Source of the DNA: Pseudomonadota bacterium
GTDB taxonomy: Bacteria > Pseudomonadota > Gammaproteobacteria > Burkholderiales > Rhodocyclaceae
Direction of reading: 5' to 3'
Assembly: GCA_018262195.1 (NCBI GenBank)
Contig: JAGTRS010000015.1
Location: 1-64,000 of the forward strand
DNA length: 64,000 nucleotides
Shown here: positions 27,520 to 35,782 of the stretch, piece after piece
Position numbering within the stretch: the stretch's first letter is position 1
Layout of the letters: each line of letters begins with the position of its first letter
Position numbers and translations under genes: made by a program
The notes under the pieces: model-generated
Databases searched by the model: none
Told to the model about the DNA's origin: nothing
What the model saw: only the letters and a program-made list of their open reading frames with translations

Positions 27520-28194
27520 ATGGTCAGCAGCCTGAGTAGCACTACATCGATCAGCCAGCTATTTGCCAAGCTCGACACCAAGAGCCAGGGCTATCTGGAC
27601 AAGAGTGACATCATCTCGGCCTTCAGCAAAATCGGATCGGACAGCAGTTCATCCGCGGCCGAAGATGTCTTCGCGGCACTGGATGCCGACAGCGACGGCA
27701 AGGTCACCGAGAGCGAGTTTTCGACCACCCTGTCGAAACTCCAGGAAGAACTCGACAGCCAGTTCAACCAGATGCGGATGCAAGGGCATGGTGGCCAGGG
27801 CCCGCAAGGCATGGGCGGCATGCCACCCCCGCCGCCGCCCCAGGATGACCAGGGCTTCACCAAGGATGAGCTGACCAGCCAGCTTGAAGAGATCGGCAGC
27901 TCGGGCTCCACGCGCTCCAGCTTTGTTTCCAACGTTGTCCAGAATTTTGACGCCGCGGATACCAATAGTGATGGCAAGGTCTCGTTTGCCGAAGCCCAGG
28001 CATTGAACAGCAGTTTGGCGGACAGCACCTCGGGCACCGGCAGCACGACGGCAAGCACCTCAAGTGGCACAAGCAGTACCAACAGCGAAGCCCAGGTAAT
28101 GATGAAGATCATGCAACTGATGCACGCTTACGGCAGCGTCAACGACAACACGAGCAATTCGTCGTTGAGCAGCCTGCTTTCCGTCTCGGCCTGA
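27520..28194 (+). CDS. EF-hand calcium-binding protein
   Basis: 224-residue protein with two canonical EF-hand loops, DADSDGKVTESE (about residue 61) and DTNSDGKVSFAE (about residue 147), and a degenerate one near the N-terminus (DTKSQGYLDKSD, residue 19). A G/M/P-rich linker (GGMPPPPPPQDDQ) lies between, and the C-terminal third is Ser/Thr-rich. No signal peptide was seen. The ATG at 27520 is favoured by GAGGT 5 nt upstream over an earlier in-frame start. It may sense or buffer calcium; the partner is not known. It faces the two-component pair. Confidence 0.9.
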   Translation: MVSSLSSTTSISQLFAKLDTKSQGYLDKSDIISAFSKIGSDSSSSAAEDVFAALDADSDGKVTESEFSTTLSKLQEELDSQFNQMRMQGHGGQGPQGMGGMPPPPPPQDDQGFTKDELTSQLEEIGSSGSTRSSFVSNVVQNFDAADTNSDGKVSFAEAQALNSSLADSTSGTGSTTASTSSGTSSTNSEAQVMMKIMQLMHAYGSVNDNTSNSSLSSLLSVSA

Positions 28195-28224
28195 TTGATG
28201 CGCGAGGGCCGGCAACGGCCCTCG

Positions 28225-28458
28225 CTAGCCCTTCAGCCATGCAGCGAGTTCTTCCTTGCTCGGAATCCGGCCAGAAACCTTGACCGCTTCGTCAATGACC
28301 AGCGCCGGCGTCGTCATGATCGGGTAAGCCATGATTTCATCCACGGCCGTCACATGCTCGAAGCTGGCGCTCAGCCCTTGTTCGGCGACCACTTCGCGGG
28401 TCAGTTGCTCCAGACGGTTGCACTTGGCGCAACCGGAACCGAGGATCTTGATCAACAT
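28225..28458 (-). CDS. Small thioredoxin-like redox protein (CxxC)
   Basis: 77-residue thioredoxin-fold protein of the redox-active disulfide protein 2 / TM0996 type: MLIKILGSGCAKCNRLEQLT with the CAKC active site, then IMTTPALVIDEAVKVSGRIP carrying the cis-Pro. Its gene follows the DUF318 permease by 12 bp, a pairing often seen in such operons, where the protein is thought to supply reducing power or pair with the permease. It ends the arsenic operon. Confidence 0.88.
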   Translation of the reverse strand: MLIKILGSGCAKCNRLEQLTREVVAEQGLSASFEHVTAVDEIMAYPIMTTPALVIDEAVKVSGRIPSKEELAAWLKG

Positions 28459-28470
28459 GGTGATTCCTTC

Positions 28471-29910
28471 TCAAACTGTCCGGGCACGGGATGCCCGGTC
28501 CACAAAATGCAGGGTGCTCAACAGCAGCGTAATGAATCCACCGACCAGCAGCGCCAGCAGCCAGAGCGCCGTTCCATCGACCCAGGCGCCGTAGGCCAGA
28601 CCGGCCAGCGTCGAGAACAGGGCGACGAAACCGACATATGTCCAGGCCTTGAGCTTGCCGATGATGGCACTGGTGATCAGGATGCTCTGCAGGGATAGCT
28701 CGGGATCGGCCATCAGATAGGCGATCAACGGCCCCGGATGCATGCCGAGCGACAGGAACATCTTGGCAATCGGCACCTCGACCAGAGTCGGAAAATACAT
28801 GAAGACGCCGAACACGACGCCGGCCATGTTGGCCAGTATGGTATTGCTGCCGGCCACCGCCTGTATCCATTCCGGCCGGATGAAGACGCGGATGACGCCG
28901 ACCAGAAAGACGCCGACCACCAGCAACGGAAAGATCTGCTTCACGAAACGCCAGGTTTCCCACAGCCACTGCTGCACATCCCAGGGATCAAAACGTCTGG
29001 CCAGCGGCACCAGTCCAATGCACAGGGCAGCCACCGCCGCGGTTCGCACACTCACGGTCAACAACAAGCCACTCTCCGAAACCCTGACACCGAGCGCCGC
29101 AACGACCAGCGTCAGCACGGTCAGCCCCAGAGCCACCGGCGTCAGGCGATTGAAACCGTTATCGACCAGCCCCAGACCGCGCCAGGCCGCCACACCGATC
29201 AAGGCCAGCAAGCCGATAAGAAACAGCCCCTGCACGCTCAGCCCTTCAGCGCCAACCGCTTCATCAATCGGCACCAGACGATCCAGCATCGCCTGCAGCC
29301 CTGCAACACCGTGCAATGGCAAATCGATGCTGAACAGCACGGCTTTCAGGAAATCGAGCTTCAGCGTTCCGGCAATCAGCAAGGCGACCAGGGCAGCGAG
29401 GAAAACCAGCGTTTTCCGCGAAATGCCCTCACCCGCCTCAAAAGCCTCACTCTGCGCCTGCCGCGCCTCTTCACCCCGCCGAAAAATGATGGCCATGATC
29501 ATGCCGATCCCGATGCCGAAGGACAGGGCCAGCACAATGCGGGCGATGGCGAAGTCGGCCCCCAGGGCGACGCCGGTATAGGACAGCGCCAGAATGTTCG
29601 CGGCCGGCGCAAAGAACAGGAAGGTGATGGCCGGCCCCAGCCCGGCGCCTTTCTTGTAGATGCCGGCAAACAAGGGCTGAATCGTGCAGGAACAGACAGC
29701 AAGCAGGCTGCCCGCCCCGGCAGCCGCGGGGTAGGACACCCATTTCGAGGCATCCGGCCCAAGGAATCGAATGATCGATTGCTGCGGCACCAATGCCGAC
29801 AGGGCGCCGGCAATGAAAAAGGCGGGAACCAGGCAGAGCAGCACATGAGCCGCCAGGTACGAGGCCAAACCACCTAATCCACCCTGCAGCGCTTCGATGA
29901 CGATGTTCAT
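28471..29910 (-). CDS. DUF318/YraQ-type permease, ArsP-like
   Basis: 479-residue permease with about 10 membrane helices. Signature segments are CSCTIQPLFAGIYKKGAGLG, FFAPAANILALSYTG and, in the second half, GVFMYFPTLVEVPIAKMFLS. Known DUF318 members include ArsP, which exports trivalent organoarsenicals. The protein is longer than most members because of an extra hydrophobic central segment. The gene lies 30 bp after ACR3 and 12 bp before the thioredoxin-like gene. Organoarsenical export is inferred from context only. Confidence 0.82.
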   Translation of the reverse strand: MNIVIEALQGGLGGLASYLAAHVLLCLVPAFFIAGALSALVPQQSIIRFLGPDASKWVSYPAAAGAGSLLAVCSCTIQPLFAGIYKKGAGLGPAITFLFFAPAANILALSYTGVALGADFAIARIVLALSFGIGIGMIMAIIFRRGEEARQAQSEAFEAGEGISRKTLVFLAALVALLIAGTLKLDFLKAVLFSIDLPLHGVAGLQAMLDRLVPIDEAVGAEGLSVQGLFLIGLLALIGVAAWRGLGLVDNGFNRLTPVALGLTVLTLVVAALGVRVSESGLLLTVSVRTAAVAALCIGLVPLARRFDPWDVQQWLWETWRFVKQIFPLLVVGVFLVGVIRVFIRPEWIQAVAGSNTILANMAGVVFGVFMYFPTLVEVPIAKMFLSLGMHPGPLIAYLMADPELSLQSILITSAIIGKLKAWTYVGFVALFSTLAGLAYGAWVDGTALWLLALLVGGFITLLLSTLHFVDRASRARTV

Positions 29911-29940
29911 GATCTCTTCCCTGCCGGCCCATGCCAGCGC

Positions 29941-31008
29941 TTATCCCGCCTCGTACCACCCCTTGCTGGCATTAACCACACGCACGACCAGCAACATGAC
30001 CGGCACTTCGATCAGCACGCCGACCACAGTCGCCAATGCTGCGCCGGATTCGAAACCGAACAGGCTGATCGCCGCGGCCACCGCCAGTTCAAAGAAATTG
30101 GAAGCGCCGATCAAGGCCGATGGGCAGGCGACATTGTGCTTTTCGCCAACCGCCCGGTTCAGCCAGTAGGCCAGCGCCGAATTGAAGAAAACCTGAATCA
30201 GGATGGGCACGGCCAGCAGGGCAATGACCAGCGGCTGCTTGAGGATGGCCTCGCCCTGGAAGGCGAATAGCAACACCAGGGTGGCGAGCAGCGCCGAGAT
30301 CGACCACGGGCCAATCCTGGCCATGGCCGCATCGAAGGCGTCCTGCCCTCTGGCCATCAGGCGTTTGCGCCACAGTTGCGCCAGGACAACCGGGATGACG
30401 ATGTAGAGCACGACCGAGGTCAGCAGCGTATCCCACGGCACGGTGATCGCCGAAATGCCGAGCAGGAAGGCAACCAGCGGGGCGAAAGCAAAGACCATGA
30501 TGGTGTCGTTGATCGCCACCTGCGACAGCGTGAATAACGGATGCCCGTTGGTCAGCCGGCTCCAGACGAAGACCATCGCCGTGCACGGCGCTGCGGCAAG
30601 CAGGATGAGTCCGGCAATGTAGCTGTCCAGCTGATCGGCCGGCAGGTAGGGGGCAAACAACTGGCGGATGAACAGCCAACCAAGAAAAGCCATCGAGAAC
30701 GGTTTGACCAGCCAATTGACGAACAGCGTGACGCCGATGCCCCTGGCGTGCTGCTTCATTTCACCCAACGCGCCGAAATCGACCTTGACCAGCATCGGGA
30801 TGATCATCACCCAGATCAACAGCCCGACCGGCAGATTGACCCGAGCCACCTCCATGCCGCCGACCGCCTTGAAGAAACCGGGGAACACCTGACCAAAGAC
30901 GATACCGGTCACGATGCAGAGGAACACCCAGATCGTCAGGTAACGCTCAAACCCGCTCATTGCCGAGCCGGCCGCCTGTTTCATCGCCACTTCGCATTGC
31001 GCGCTCAT
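29941..31008 (-). CDS. acr3: ACR3-family arsenite efflux transporter
   Basis: 355-residue membrane transporter of the ACR3 (BART) family with about 10 helices. Typical segments are LILLAAAPCTAMVFVWSRL with the conserved Cys, and GASNFFELAVAAAISLFG. It exports arsenite made by the reductase upstream. The ATG at 31008 overlaps the arsC stop by 4 nt (ATGA), so translation is coupled. The first 15 residues are polar and vary in the family. Confidence 0.94.
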   Translation of the reverse strand: MSAQCEVAMKQAAGSAMSGFERYLTIWVFLCIVTGIVFGQVFPGFFKAVGGMEVARVNLPVGLLIWVMIIPMLVKVDFGALGEMKQHARGIGVTLFVNWLVKPFSMAFLGWLFIRQLFAPYLPADQLDSYIAGLILLAAAPCTAMVFVWSRLTNGHPLFTLSQVAINDTIMVFAFAPLVAFLLGISAITVPWDTLLTSVVLYIVIPVVLAQLWRKRLMARGQDAFDAAMARIGPWSISALLATLVLLFAFQGEAILKQPLVIALLAVPILIQVFFNSALAYWLNRAVGEKHNVACPSALIGASNFFELAVAAAISLFGFESGAALATVVGVLIEVPVMLLVVRVVNASKGWYEAG

Positions 31009-31499
31009 GCCGCAGCCTCCATGTGAATCGCCCGGGCCGCTTCGATGATCGCTGCGCTCGACATGGTTTCGAGAGGCAACTGCAAGAAGGCGGAAATCCG
31101 CTTCTCAAGTTCCCCATAGGCTGTTTCAAAGGCCGCCCGGCGGGCCGCCAGGGGCTCGACATGGGCCGGGTCGGCGATACCCCAGTGCGCCGTCGCAGGA
31201 TGTCCCGGCCAGATCGGGCAAGCCTCGCCGGCCGCGCTGGCGCAGACCGTGAAGATGAAATCGAGTGCCGGCGCACCGGGCGCGGCAAACTCGTCCCACG
31301 ACTTGCTGCGCGCCTCGGGCAGCGGCACGCCATGGTTTTCCAGCGTTTCCAGCGCCACCTGATTGACCTTGCCGCTGGGCTGGCTGCCGGCCGAATAGGC
31401 GCGAATCCGCCCCCGCCCGAGATGATTGAACAACGCCTCGCCGAGAATCGAGCGGGCCGAATTGCCGGTGCACAAAACCAGCACATTGAAAATTTTCAT
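31005..31499 (-). CDS. arsC: Arsenate reductase, LMW phosphatase type (ArsC)
   Basis: 164-residue enzyme that reduces arsenate to arsenite. The N-terminal loop is VLVLCTGNSARSILGEALFN with the nucleophile Cys in CTGNSARS, and the DP-containing acid loop appears as WGIADPAHVE. The second Cys lies in TVCASAAGEACPIWPG, which is the thioredoxin-dependent type layout. The ATG at 31499 (MKIFNVLVLC) is chosen over an upstream frame because it is at the family start. It overlaps arsR and ACR3 by 4 nt each. Confidence 0.94.
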   Translation of the reverse strand: MKIFNVLVLCTGNSARSILGEALFNHLGRGRIRAYSAGSQPSGKVNQVALETLENHGVPLPEARSKSWDEFAAPGAPALDFIFTVCASAAGEACPIWPGHPATAHWGIADPAHVEPLAARRAAFETAYGELEKRISAFLQLPLETMSSAAIIEAARAIHMEAAA

Positions 31500-31831
31500 G
31501 CGCACTTCTCCGGATTGCAGGATTCGACCACCTCGCCACAACCCAGACCGCCGCAGCAGTCTTCAGTCAGGTAGCGCAGCAACTCGTTCATCGCCACGTA
31601 GTCGGTCGAATAAAAAACAAACCGCCCCTCCTGCCGCGAAGCCGCCAGACCTGAAGCAACCAGTTCCTTCAAGTGAAAAGTCAGGCGGCCATTGGCCTCA
31701 ACGCCCAATCCTTCGGCAATGCGCCCGACAGACAAGCCCTCGCCCCCGGCGCGCACCAGCAGCCGGAAGATTTCGAGACGGGTTTCATGAGCCAGCGCAC
31801 CGAGCGCAGCGACAGCAAGTTTCGATTCCAT
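31496..31831 (-). CDS. arsR: Arsenic-responsive ArsR-family repressor
   Basis: 111-residue winged-helix repressor. The helix-turn-helix is around GRIAEGLGVEANGRLTFHLKE. Cysteine pairs lie near the C-terminus (DCCGGLGCGEVV, SCNPEKCA), which may form the metalloid site, rather than the classic ELCVCDL position. The ATG lies inside a 32-nt operator-like inverted repeat, and no ribosome site precedes it. It heads arsR-arsC-ACR3-permease-trx. Confidence 0.93.
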   Translation of the reverse strand: MESKLAVAALGALAHETRLEIFRLLVRAGGEGLSVGRIAEGLGVEANGRLTFHLKELVASGLAASRQEGRFVFYSTDYVAMNELLRYLTEDCCGGLGCGEVVESCNPEKCA

Positions 31832-31865
31832 ATTTCAATAATAATTGAAATATGGAATCTGTACA
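31824..31865 (-). promoter_or_regulatory. ars operator/promoter: perfect 16-bp inverted repeat at arsR start
   Basis: GATTCCATATTTCAAT (31824-31839), a 4-nt spacer AATA, then its exact complement ATTGAAATATGGAATC (31844-31859). The core TTCAAT...ATTGAA resembles ArsR-family operators. On the minus strand TATTAT (31843-31838) and TGTACA (31865-31860) are 16 bp apart. The predicted start falls on the A of the arsR ATG (31831), implying a leaderless transcript. The repeat is certain; the promoter reading is inferred. Confidence 0.8.
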
Positions 31866-32014
31866 GTGAAAAATCGGGAGCGGCACCTCAAACAACCGAA
31901 GATCACTTTAAACGTCAGCTTCTCGACAAGTTAGCCTTGGCGTAACAGCGTGGCAAATTATCTAGGCAGCCCGTGCCATAAATCCAAGCACAGCATCAGC
32001 ATACCTACGGTTAG

Positions 32015-33325
32015 TCAAGTGACCTTGCCATGCCGATGATTCTTGTACTTTGCCATCCGTAAACGCTTGCCCACTTCCATAGATGGCGCGCCTCCATAAC
32101 GGACAAGGGCTGCCACGAGAAAACAAACAACGGCAAATACTGAAATTCCGAACCATCTGCTATCGGCCTGCAGAAATTGGTAGGAATCAAAAAATACGCT
32201 CATGAACGCAAGTACTTGCAACATGGCAATCAGCGCCAATGTCTTTTGCTGGCGCGTGCTGAGCCTTTCGGCGAGGAGTGAGTGTCTCTTATTGACGAAT
32301 TCTGTCTGCGACGTGAGTAATTCCGAGATCAATTGAATATCTTTATCAATATGCCAAAGCGCCTCGATTTTTTCGAACTCAGCAAAATATTTAGGATAGA
32401 GCCCTAGTTTGAATTTGGTGTATTGAGAAAGAAATCCTTGATATCCAATCTTTAGACGGTCGAAAAAATCGACCACTTCGTGGTCTATGTAATCGGCGCT
32501 ATCGGCCAAGTCACTTATCGCCTCTTCGAAGTATTCTTTGTAGTAGCGGAATGTGTAATAGCTCATCTGCATTTTTGCCATTATCACGAAAACCTGTTCA
32601 TTCACCTCGCGTGGCAAGCTGAAGGCCAAGGTGTAGTTCCATCCCACGTGGAAAAACGAGCTTTCGTAATCCAAAGCAAGTGGGCTTTTTTCCGTTCGTT
32701 GAACCTTGTTCTCTTCGTTCAGGAAGAGCGATTCGATATTTGCCGGAGCGGGGCATTCTGAGATAAGGAGTGGAAATGCCGCATCGGCATGCAGCTCAAT
32801 GTCCTCCAGGGACAGGCACGGTTCTCCAAGCAGGCCTTCTGCATAGAGCGCAATTTCAGCTTTGGCCAGCGCTTGCGCTTTCTCGAAAACCTCGGCTTCC
32901 CCAAGGTTCTCCAAGACCCCCCTATTCTTGAATAGGCGGCTTACTGCCGAGAGCGCATTCGAAATTTCGAAGCTTAAACTGTAGGCCAATATCAAAAGGA
33001 AGTTTCCATGCTCATCCCGTATTAGCGAAATGTCCCGTCCCGAGATGAGTACTCCTGCGCAGTTTTTCTCCAGTGAATCAAACTCGTCGATGGACCTACT
33101 GACGAACGGGGAGAAATTTCTGGCTTGATCCAGGGCGCTGCGATAATCAAGTCCTTTATCGGAACTTTCCTGGTATTTGCACGAAACAACATCCATTTTT
33201 CGCCATAAATTCGCGGCAGGCCCTGTCGGGTTGGCTACGGCGCAACTTGTCAGGTCGGCCCACTCCTTTTTTTTCTTGATCCGTATAGACCATAAAAGAA
33301 AAAGCCTGGCGCGACATGCTGTCAT
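32015..33325 (-). CDS. Unknown protein with two C-terminal membrane helices
   Basis: 436-residue protein, not recognised. The bulk is a charged, mostly helical cytoplasmic region (for example SYYTFRYYKEYFEEAISDL). Two hydrophobic helices lie near the C-terminus (ALIAMLQVLAFMSVFFDS, SVFAVVCFLVAALV) and a short basic tail follows. The start at 33325 overlaps the SET gene stop (ATGA), which supports it; a later start at MDVVSCKYQ is the alternative. Architecture loosely recalls DUF155/RMD1 proteins, but no motif confirms this. It uses more A/T-ending codons than its neighbours, so transfer is likely. Confidence 0.72.
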   Translation of the reverse strand: MTACRARLFLLWSIRIKKKKEWADLTSCAVANPTGPAANLWRKMDVVSCKYQESSDKGLDYRSALDQARNFSPFVSRSIDEFDSLEKNCAGVLISGRDISLIRDEHGNFLLILAYSLSFEISNALSAVSRLFKNRGVLENLGEAEVFEKAQALAKAEIALYAEGLLGEPCLSLEDIELHADAAFPLLISECPAPANIESLFLNEENKVQRTEKSPLALDYESSFFHVGWNYTLAFSLPREVNEQVFVIMAKMQMSYYTFRYYKEYFEEAISDLADSADYIDHEVVDFFDRLKIGYQGFLSQYTKFKLGLYPKYFAEFEKIEALWHIDKDIQLISELLTSQTEFVNKRHSLLAERLSTRQQKTLALIAMLQVLAFMSVFFDSYQFLQADSRWFGISVFAVVCFLVAALVRYGGAPSMEVGKRLRMAKYKNHRHGKVT

Positions 33326-33789
33326 AGATAAAAGCCCCCCTCACCAGAAATGTATTCGGGCGGTAGCGGTTCGGACCTGTAATCGAGAGTGAGCTCTTCA
33401 CCACTCAGGATGTATTTCAGGGTGACAACACGTAATGGATTGCGGGCCAGCACGAGGTTTGGTTCTCTGCTGTGATTGATGTAGCTATATTTTGTCCGGT
33501 AGGCTCTCACCAGTAGCGTTTTCTCGTCCAACGCATTCCATTCCAACGTCAATGAGTATTTTTGATGGAGTCTCCACGGAATGACTTGACCATCTAGTTC
33601 GCCGAGAACCGTCTTGGCGGGCACGTCCTCGCTGGCAAAGAGTCCGTTACCATGAATTCGGCTTTTTGCTATGCGAGTCAATCGGAGGTTGTCGATTACA
33701 TCTTTAAGTTGCATATCCATGGCGCACGAGTCGGAAGGGTATCTGTTGAGTGAGCGATCGTTTAGCAAATTTGTGGCAGATGCAAACAC
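33322..33789 (-). CDS. SET-domain protein
   Basis: 155-residue protein with a short SET domain. Visible motifs are IHGNGLFASEDVPAKTVLGE (SET-I), KYSYINHSREPNLVLA (with the NHS SAM-binding motif) and ILSGEELTLDYR (GEE-x-DY). Such domains methylate lysines, and bacterial free-standing members have uncertain targets. The start may be GTG at 33789, with a weak ribosome site, or ATG at 33720/33714. It overlaps the next gene by 4 nt (ATGA). Like its partner it is AT-richer than the flanks. Confidence 0.82.
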   Translation of the reverse strand: MFASATNLLNDRSLNRYPSDSCAMDMQLKDVIDNLRLTRIAKSRIHGNGLFASEDVPAKTVLGELDGQVIPWRLHQKYSLTLEWNALDEKTLLVRAYRTKYSYINHSREPNLVLARNPLRVVTLKYILSGEELTLDYRSEPLPPEYISGEGGFYL

Positions 33790-34118
33790 GAACCCTAAGG
33801 TCTATTTCAGGGGTGAAAGGTGACTTTCGCAGATTTAAACAGCCAATCTTGAAAGTGCCAAGGGAGCGGATGTCCTATATGGAAGATATGTTTGTATTGC
33901 CCTACCGGCAGATTCCGATTTTCAGCAGCAGTTTGGATGGCTGCTTCTCGAAATTGACGAGCGGCATCAACTGTGCAACTTCTCCCCGATAACAATCCCG
34001 TGGTCAATGTCCAAAGATGGTTTGGAGCATGATACTTGCTGCTTGGCGCCGATCAGAACCAACGCGCAAGCCCGATGACACTCGCACCAAGCAAGGCCTT
34101 TTCGAAGGGTATTCCGGC
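33790..34118. other. AT-richer gap without convincing gene
   Basis: Between the SET gene and the sigma-54 activator. Two short overlapping frames (33807-34007 minus and 33750-33992 plus) are open but neither has a ribosome site or recognisable motif. The sequence may hold the SET operon promoter and perhaps remnant DNA from an insertion boundary. Nothing more can be supported. Confidence 0.4.
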
Positions 34119-35438
34119 TCAGATCTTTTCGTACCCCTGCAACTTGCGATACAGCGTCCGCGGACTAACGCCGAGTCGTTCGGCCAATTGAGCATGATCT
34201 CCCGTTGCCCGCTGACGAACCCAGGCCAGATAGCGCTCCTCCAGCGTGGCCAGATCGATCACCTCAGCAATCCGGAAAACCCCGTCCTCACCCAGCAGCG
34301 CGGCCGGGACATCGTCGGCCATGTCCAGCAGGTGTGGCAGGTCGATGACTTCACCGTCGGCCATCAAGGTGGCGCGCTCGATCAGGTTGCGCAGCTCGCG
34401 GATATTGCCGCTAAAGCGGCGACTACTCAGCCACTCAAGGGCGGCTGACGAAAATTTTCGCCCTGGCTTGCGATCGACCCGTTCGAGCAGGGAGGCCGCC
34501 AGCAAGGGAATATCCTCGATCCGCTCATGCAGGGCCGGCGTGTGAATCGGGAAGGTATTGATGCGGAAATAGAGGTCGCGCCGAAAGGTTTCGGCCTGCA
34601 CCATGGCTCGCAAGTCGCGGTGCGTTGCAGTGATCAGCCGGAAGCTGGCCGGCAGCCAGTCAAGCCCGCCAACCCGACGAAAGGTTCCGGTCTCCAGCAG
34701 GCGCAGCAACTTGACCTGCAAAGCCAGCGGTAACTCACCGATCTCGTCGAGGAACAAAGTGCCGCCGGCAGCCGCTTCGACCAATCCCAGCTTGCGGTGC
34801 GTGGCCCCGGTGAAGGCACCTTTTTCGTAGCCGAACAACTCGCTCTCGAACAGGGTTTCAGTCATGCCGGCGCAGTCCACCGCGACAAAAGGCCCTTCCT
34901 CGCGAGAACTTGCTTCATGAATGGCGCGGGCAACCAACTCTTTGCCGGTCCCGGTCTCGCCGAGCAGCACCACGGCCGCATCGGAATTGGCCACACGGAG
35001 GATTTTTTCGAGCATGCCGACAAAGGCCGGCGAACGGCCGACCAGACCCTGCGCTGCCGCCCGGCTGCTGGCCTGGCGAACAACGCGCATGGTCTCGACG
35101 AAATAGACAATTTGCCCCTGATCATCGCGAATCGGCGTCGTTTCAACGGCGACATGCTCCTCGCCACGCGGCGTGTGGTGCAGATGCAGGACGCGCTGCG
35201 GCTCCCCGGTTTCCAGGCTTTGCTTAAGCGGGCATGACTCTCCAGCCTGATCGCAGGGCACATTGAAACGATGGGAGACCTCGTAGCAGGCACGGCCGGC
35301 CAGCGGCTTGTCGCCACCGAACTCATGAACGTAAGCGGCGTTGGCGGCGACGATCCGGTAGTCGGCATCCATGACAATGCGCGGCTCGGGAAGGCCGTCA
35401 AGAAAGGAAATCAGTTCGCTGAGGAAATGTGATGTCAT
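34119..35438 (-). CDS. Sigma-54-dependent transcriptional activator with PAS domain
   Basis: 439-residue activator. An N-terminal PAS domain (about residues 15-120, [20 protein letters not shown]) includes a cysteine cluster ([20 protein letters not shown]) that could hold a redox or metal group. The AAA+ domain has Walker [19 protein letters not shown] for sigma-54 contact, and [11 protein letters not shown] Fis-type helix-turn-helix ends the protein ([20 protein letters not shown]). The ATG at 35438 ([10 protein letters not shown]) is preferred over an upstream start. It is divergent from the second ccoG, but no sigma-54 promoter was recognised there, so the target is open. Confidence 0.9.
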   Translation of the reverse strand: MTSHFLSELISFLDGLPEPRIVMDADYRIVAANAAYVHEFGGDKPLAGRACYEVSHRFNVPCDQAGESCPLKQSLETGEPQRVLHLHHTPRGEEHVAVETTPIRDDQGQIVYFVETMRVVRQASSRAAAQGLVGRSPAFVGMLEKILRVANSDAAVVLLGETGTGKELVARAIHEASSREEGPFVAVDCAGMTETLFESELFGYEKGAFTGATHRKLGLVEAAAGGTLFLDEIGELPLALQVKLLRLLETGTFRRVGGLDWLPASFRLITATHRDLRAMVQAETFRRDLYFRINTFPIHTPALHERIEDIPLLAASLLERVDRKPGRKFSSAALEWLSSRRFSGNIRELRNLIERATLMADGEVIDLPHLLDMADDVPAALLGEDGVFRIAEVIDLATLEERYLAWVRQRATGDHAQLAERLGVSPRTLYRKLQGYEKI

Positions 35439-35782
35439 GCCACCATTGTCACACGCGCCAATAAATTTCGCCAATTCTGACACCCGCACAGTAAAAACCG
35501 GCGAGCAAACCAAATGGCACCCACATAACAATTTGATTTAATTGCATTTTTTGAAACAACAAATTCAGGCACGCATCTTGATAAGGGGTACACTGGAAAC
35601 TGGTGACGCCTCTCCTGCACAAAGCGCTTTCCTCACCGTGTGAACGAACAGGAGTTGGCAACCGAAAATGGCTTGGCGGCATATCCCCCTTAGTTCGCCC
35701 CGCAGGCTTGCTTTATGCAGCCAGGCCAATCGGTGCCGGTCGTCCCGGTTTCCAACCCTATTCAACCACTGATCGAGGACCG
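35439..35782. other. Long divergent leader between sigma-54 activator and ccoG copy 2
   Basis: A 344-bp region. The ccoG frame is open upstream for 60 codons but has no family similarity. TTGAT half-sites occur around 35540 and 35586, without a matching second half. TGGCAC at 35515 resembles a -24 element but no -12 GC follows at the right distance. No riboswitch was recognised. The long leader remains unexplained. Confidence 0.4.

Noticed and set aside
28202..28225. Strong hairpin between the EF-hand and thioredoxin-like genes as a terminator
   Set aside because: GCGAGGGCC pairs with GGCCCTCGC but no T run follows on either strand, so termination is not supported.
33750..34007. Two short ORFs near the SET gene as real genes
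   Set aside because: They overlap each other on opposite strands and lack ribosome sites or recognisable residues.
35515..35530. TGGCAC as a sigma-54 -24 element before ccoG copy 2
   Set aside because: The required GC dinucleotide ten bases further (-12) is missing.
35535..35600. FNR half-sites (TTGAT) upstream of ccoG copy 2
   Set aside because: Neither has a matching ATCAA half at the right spacing.
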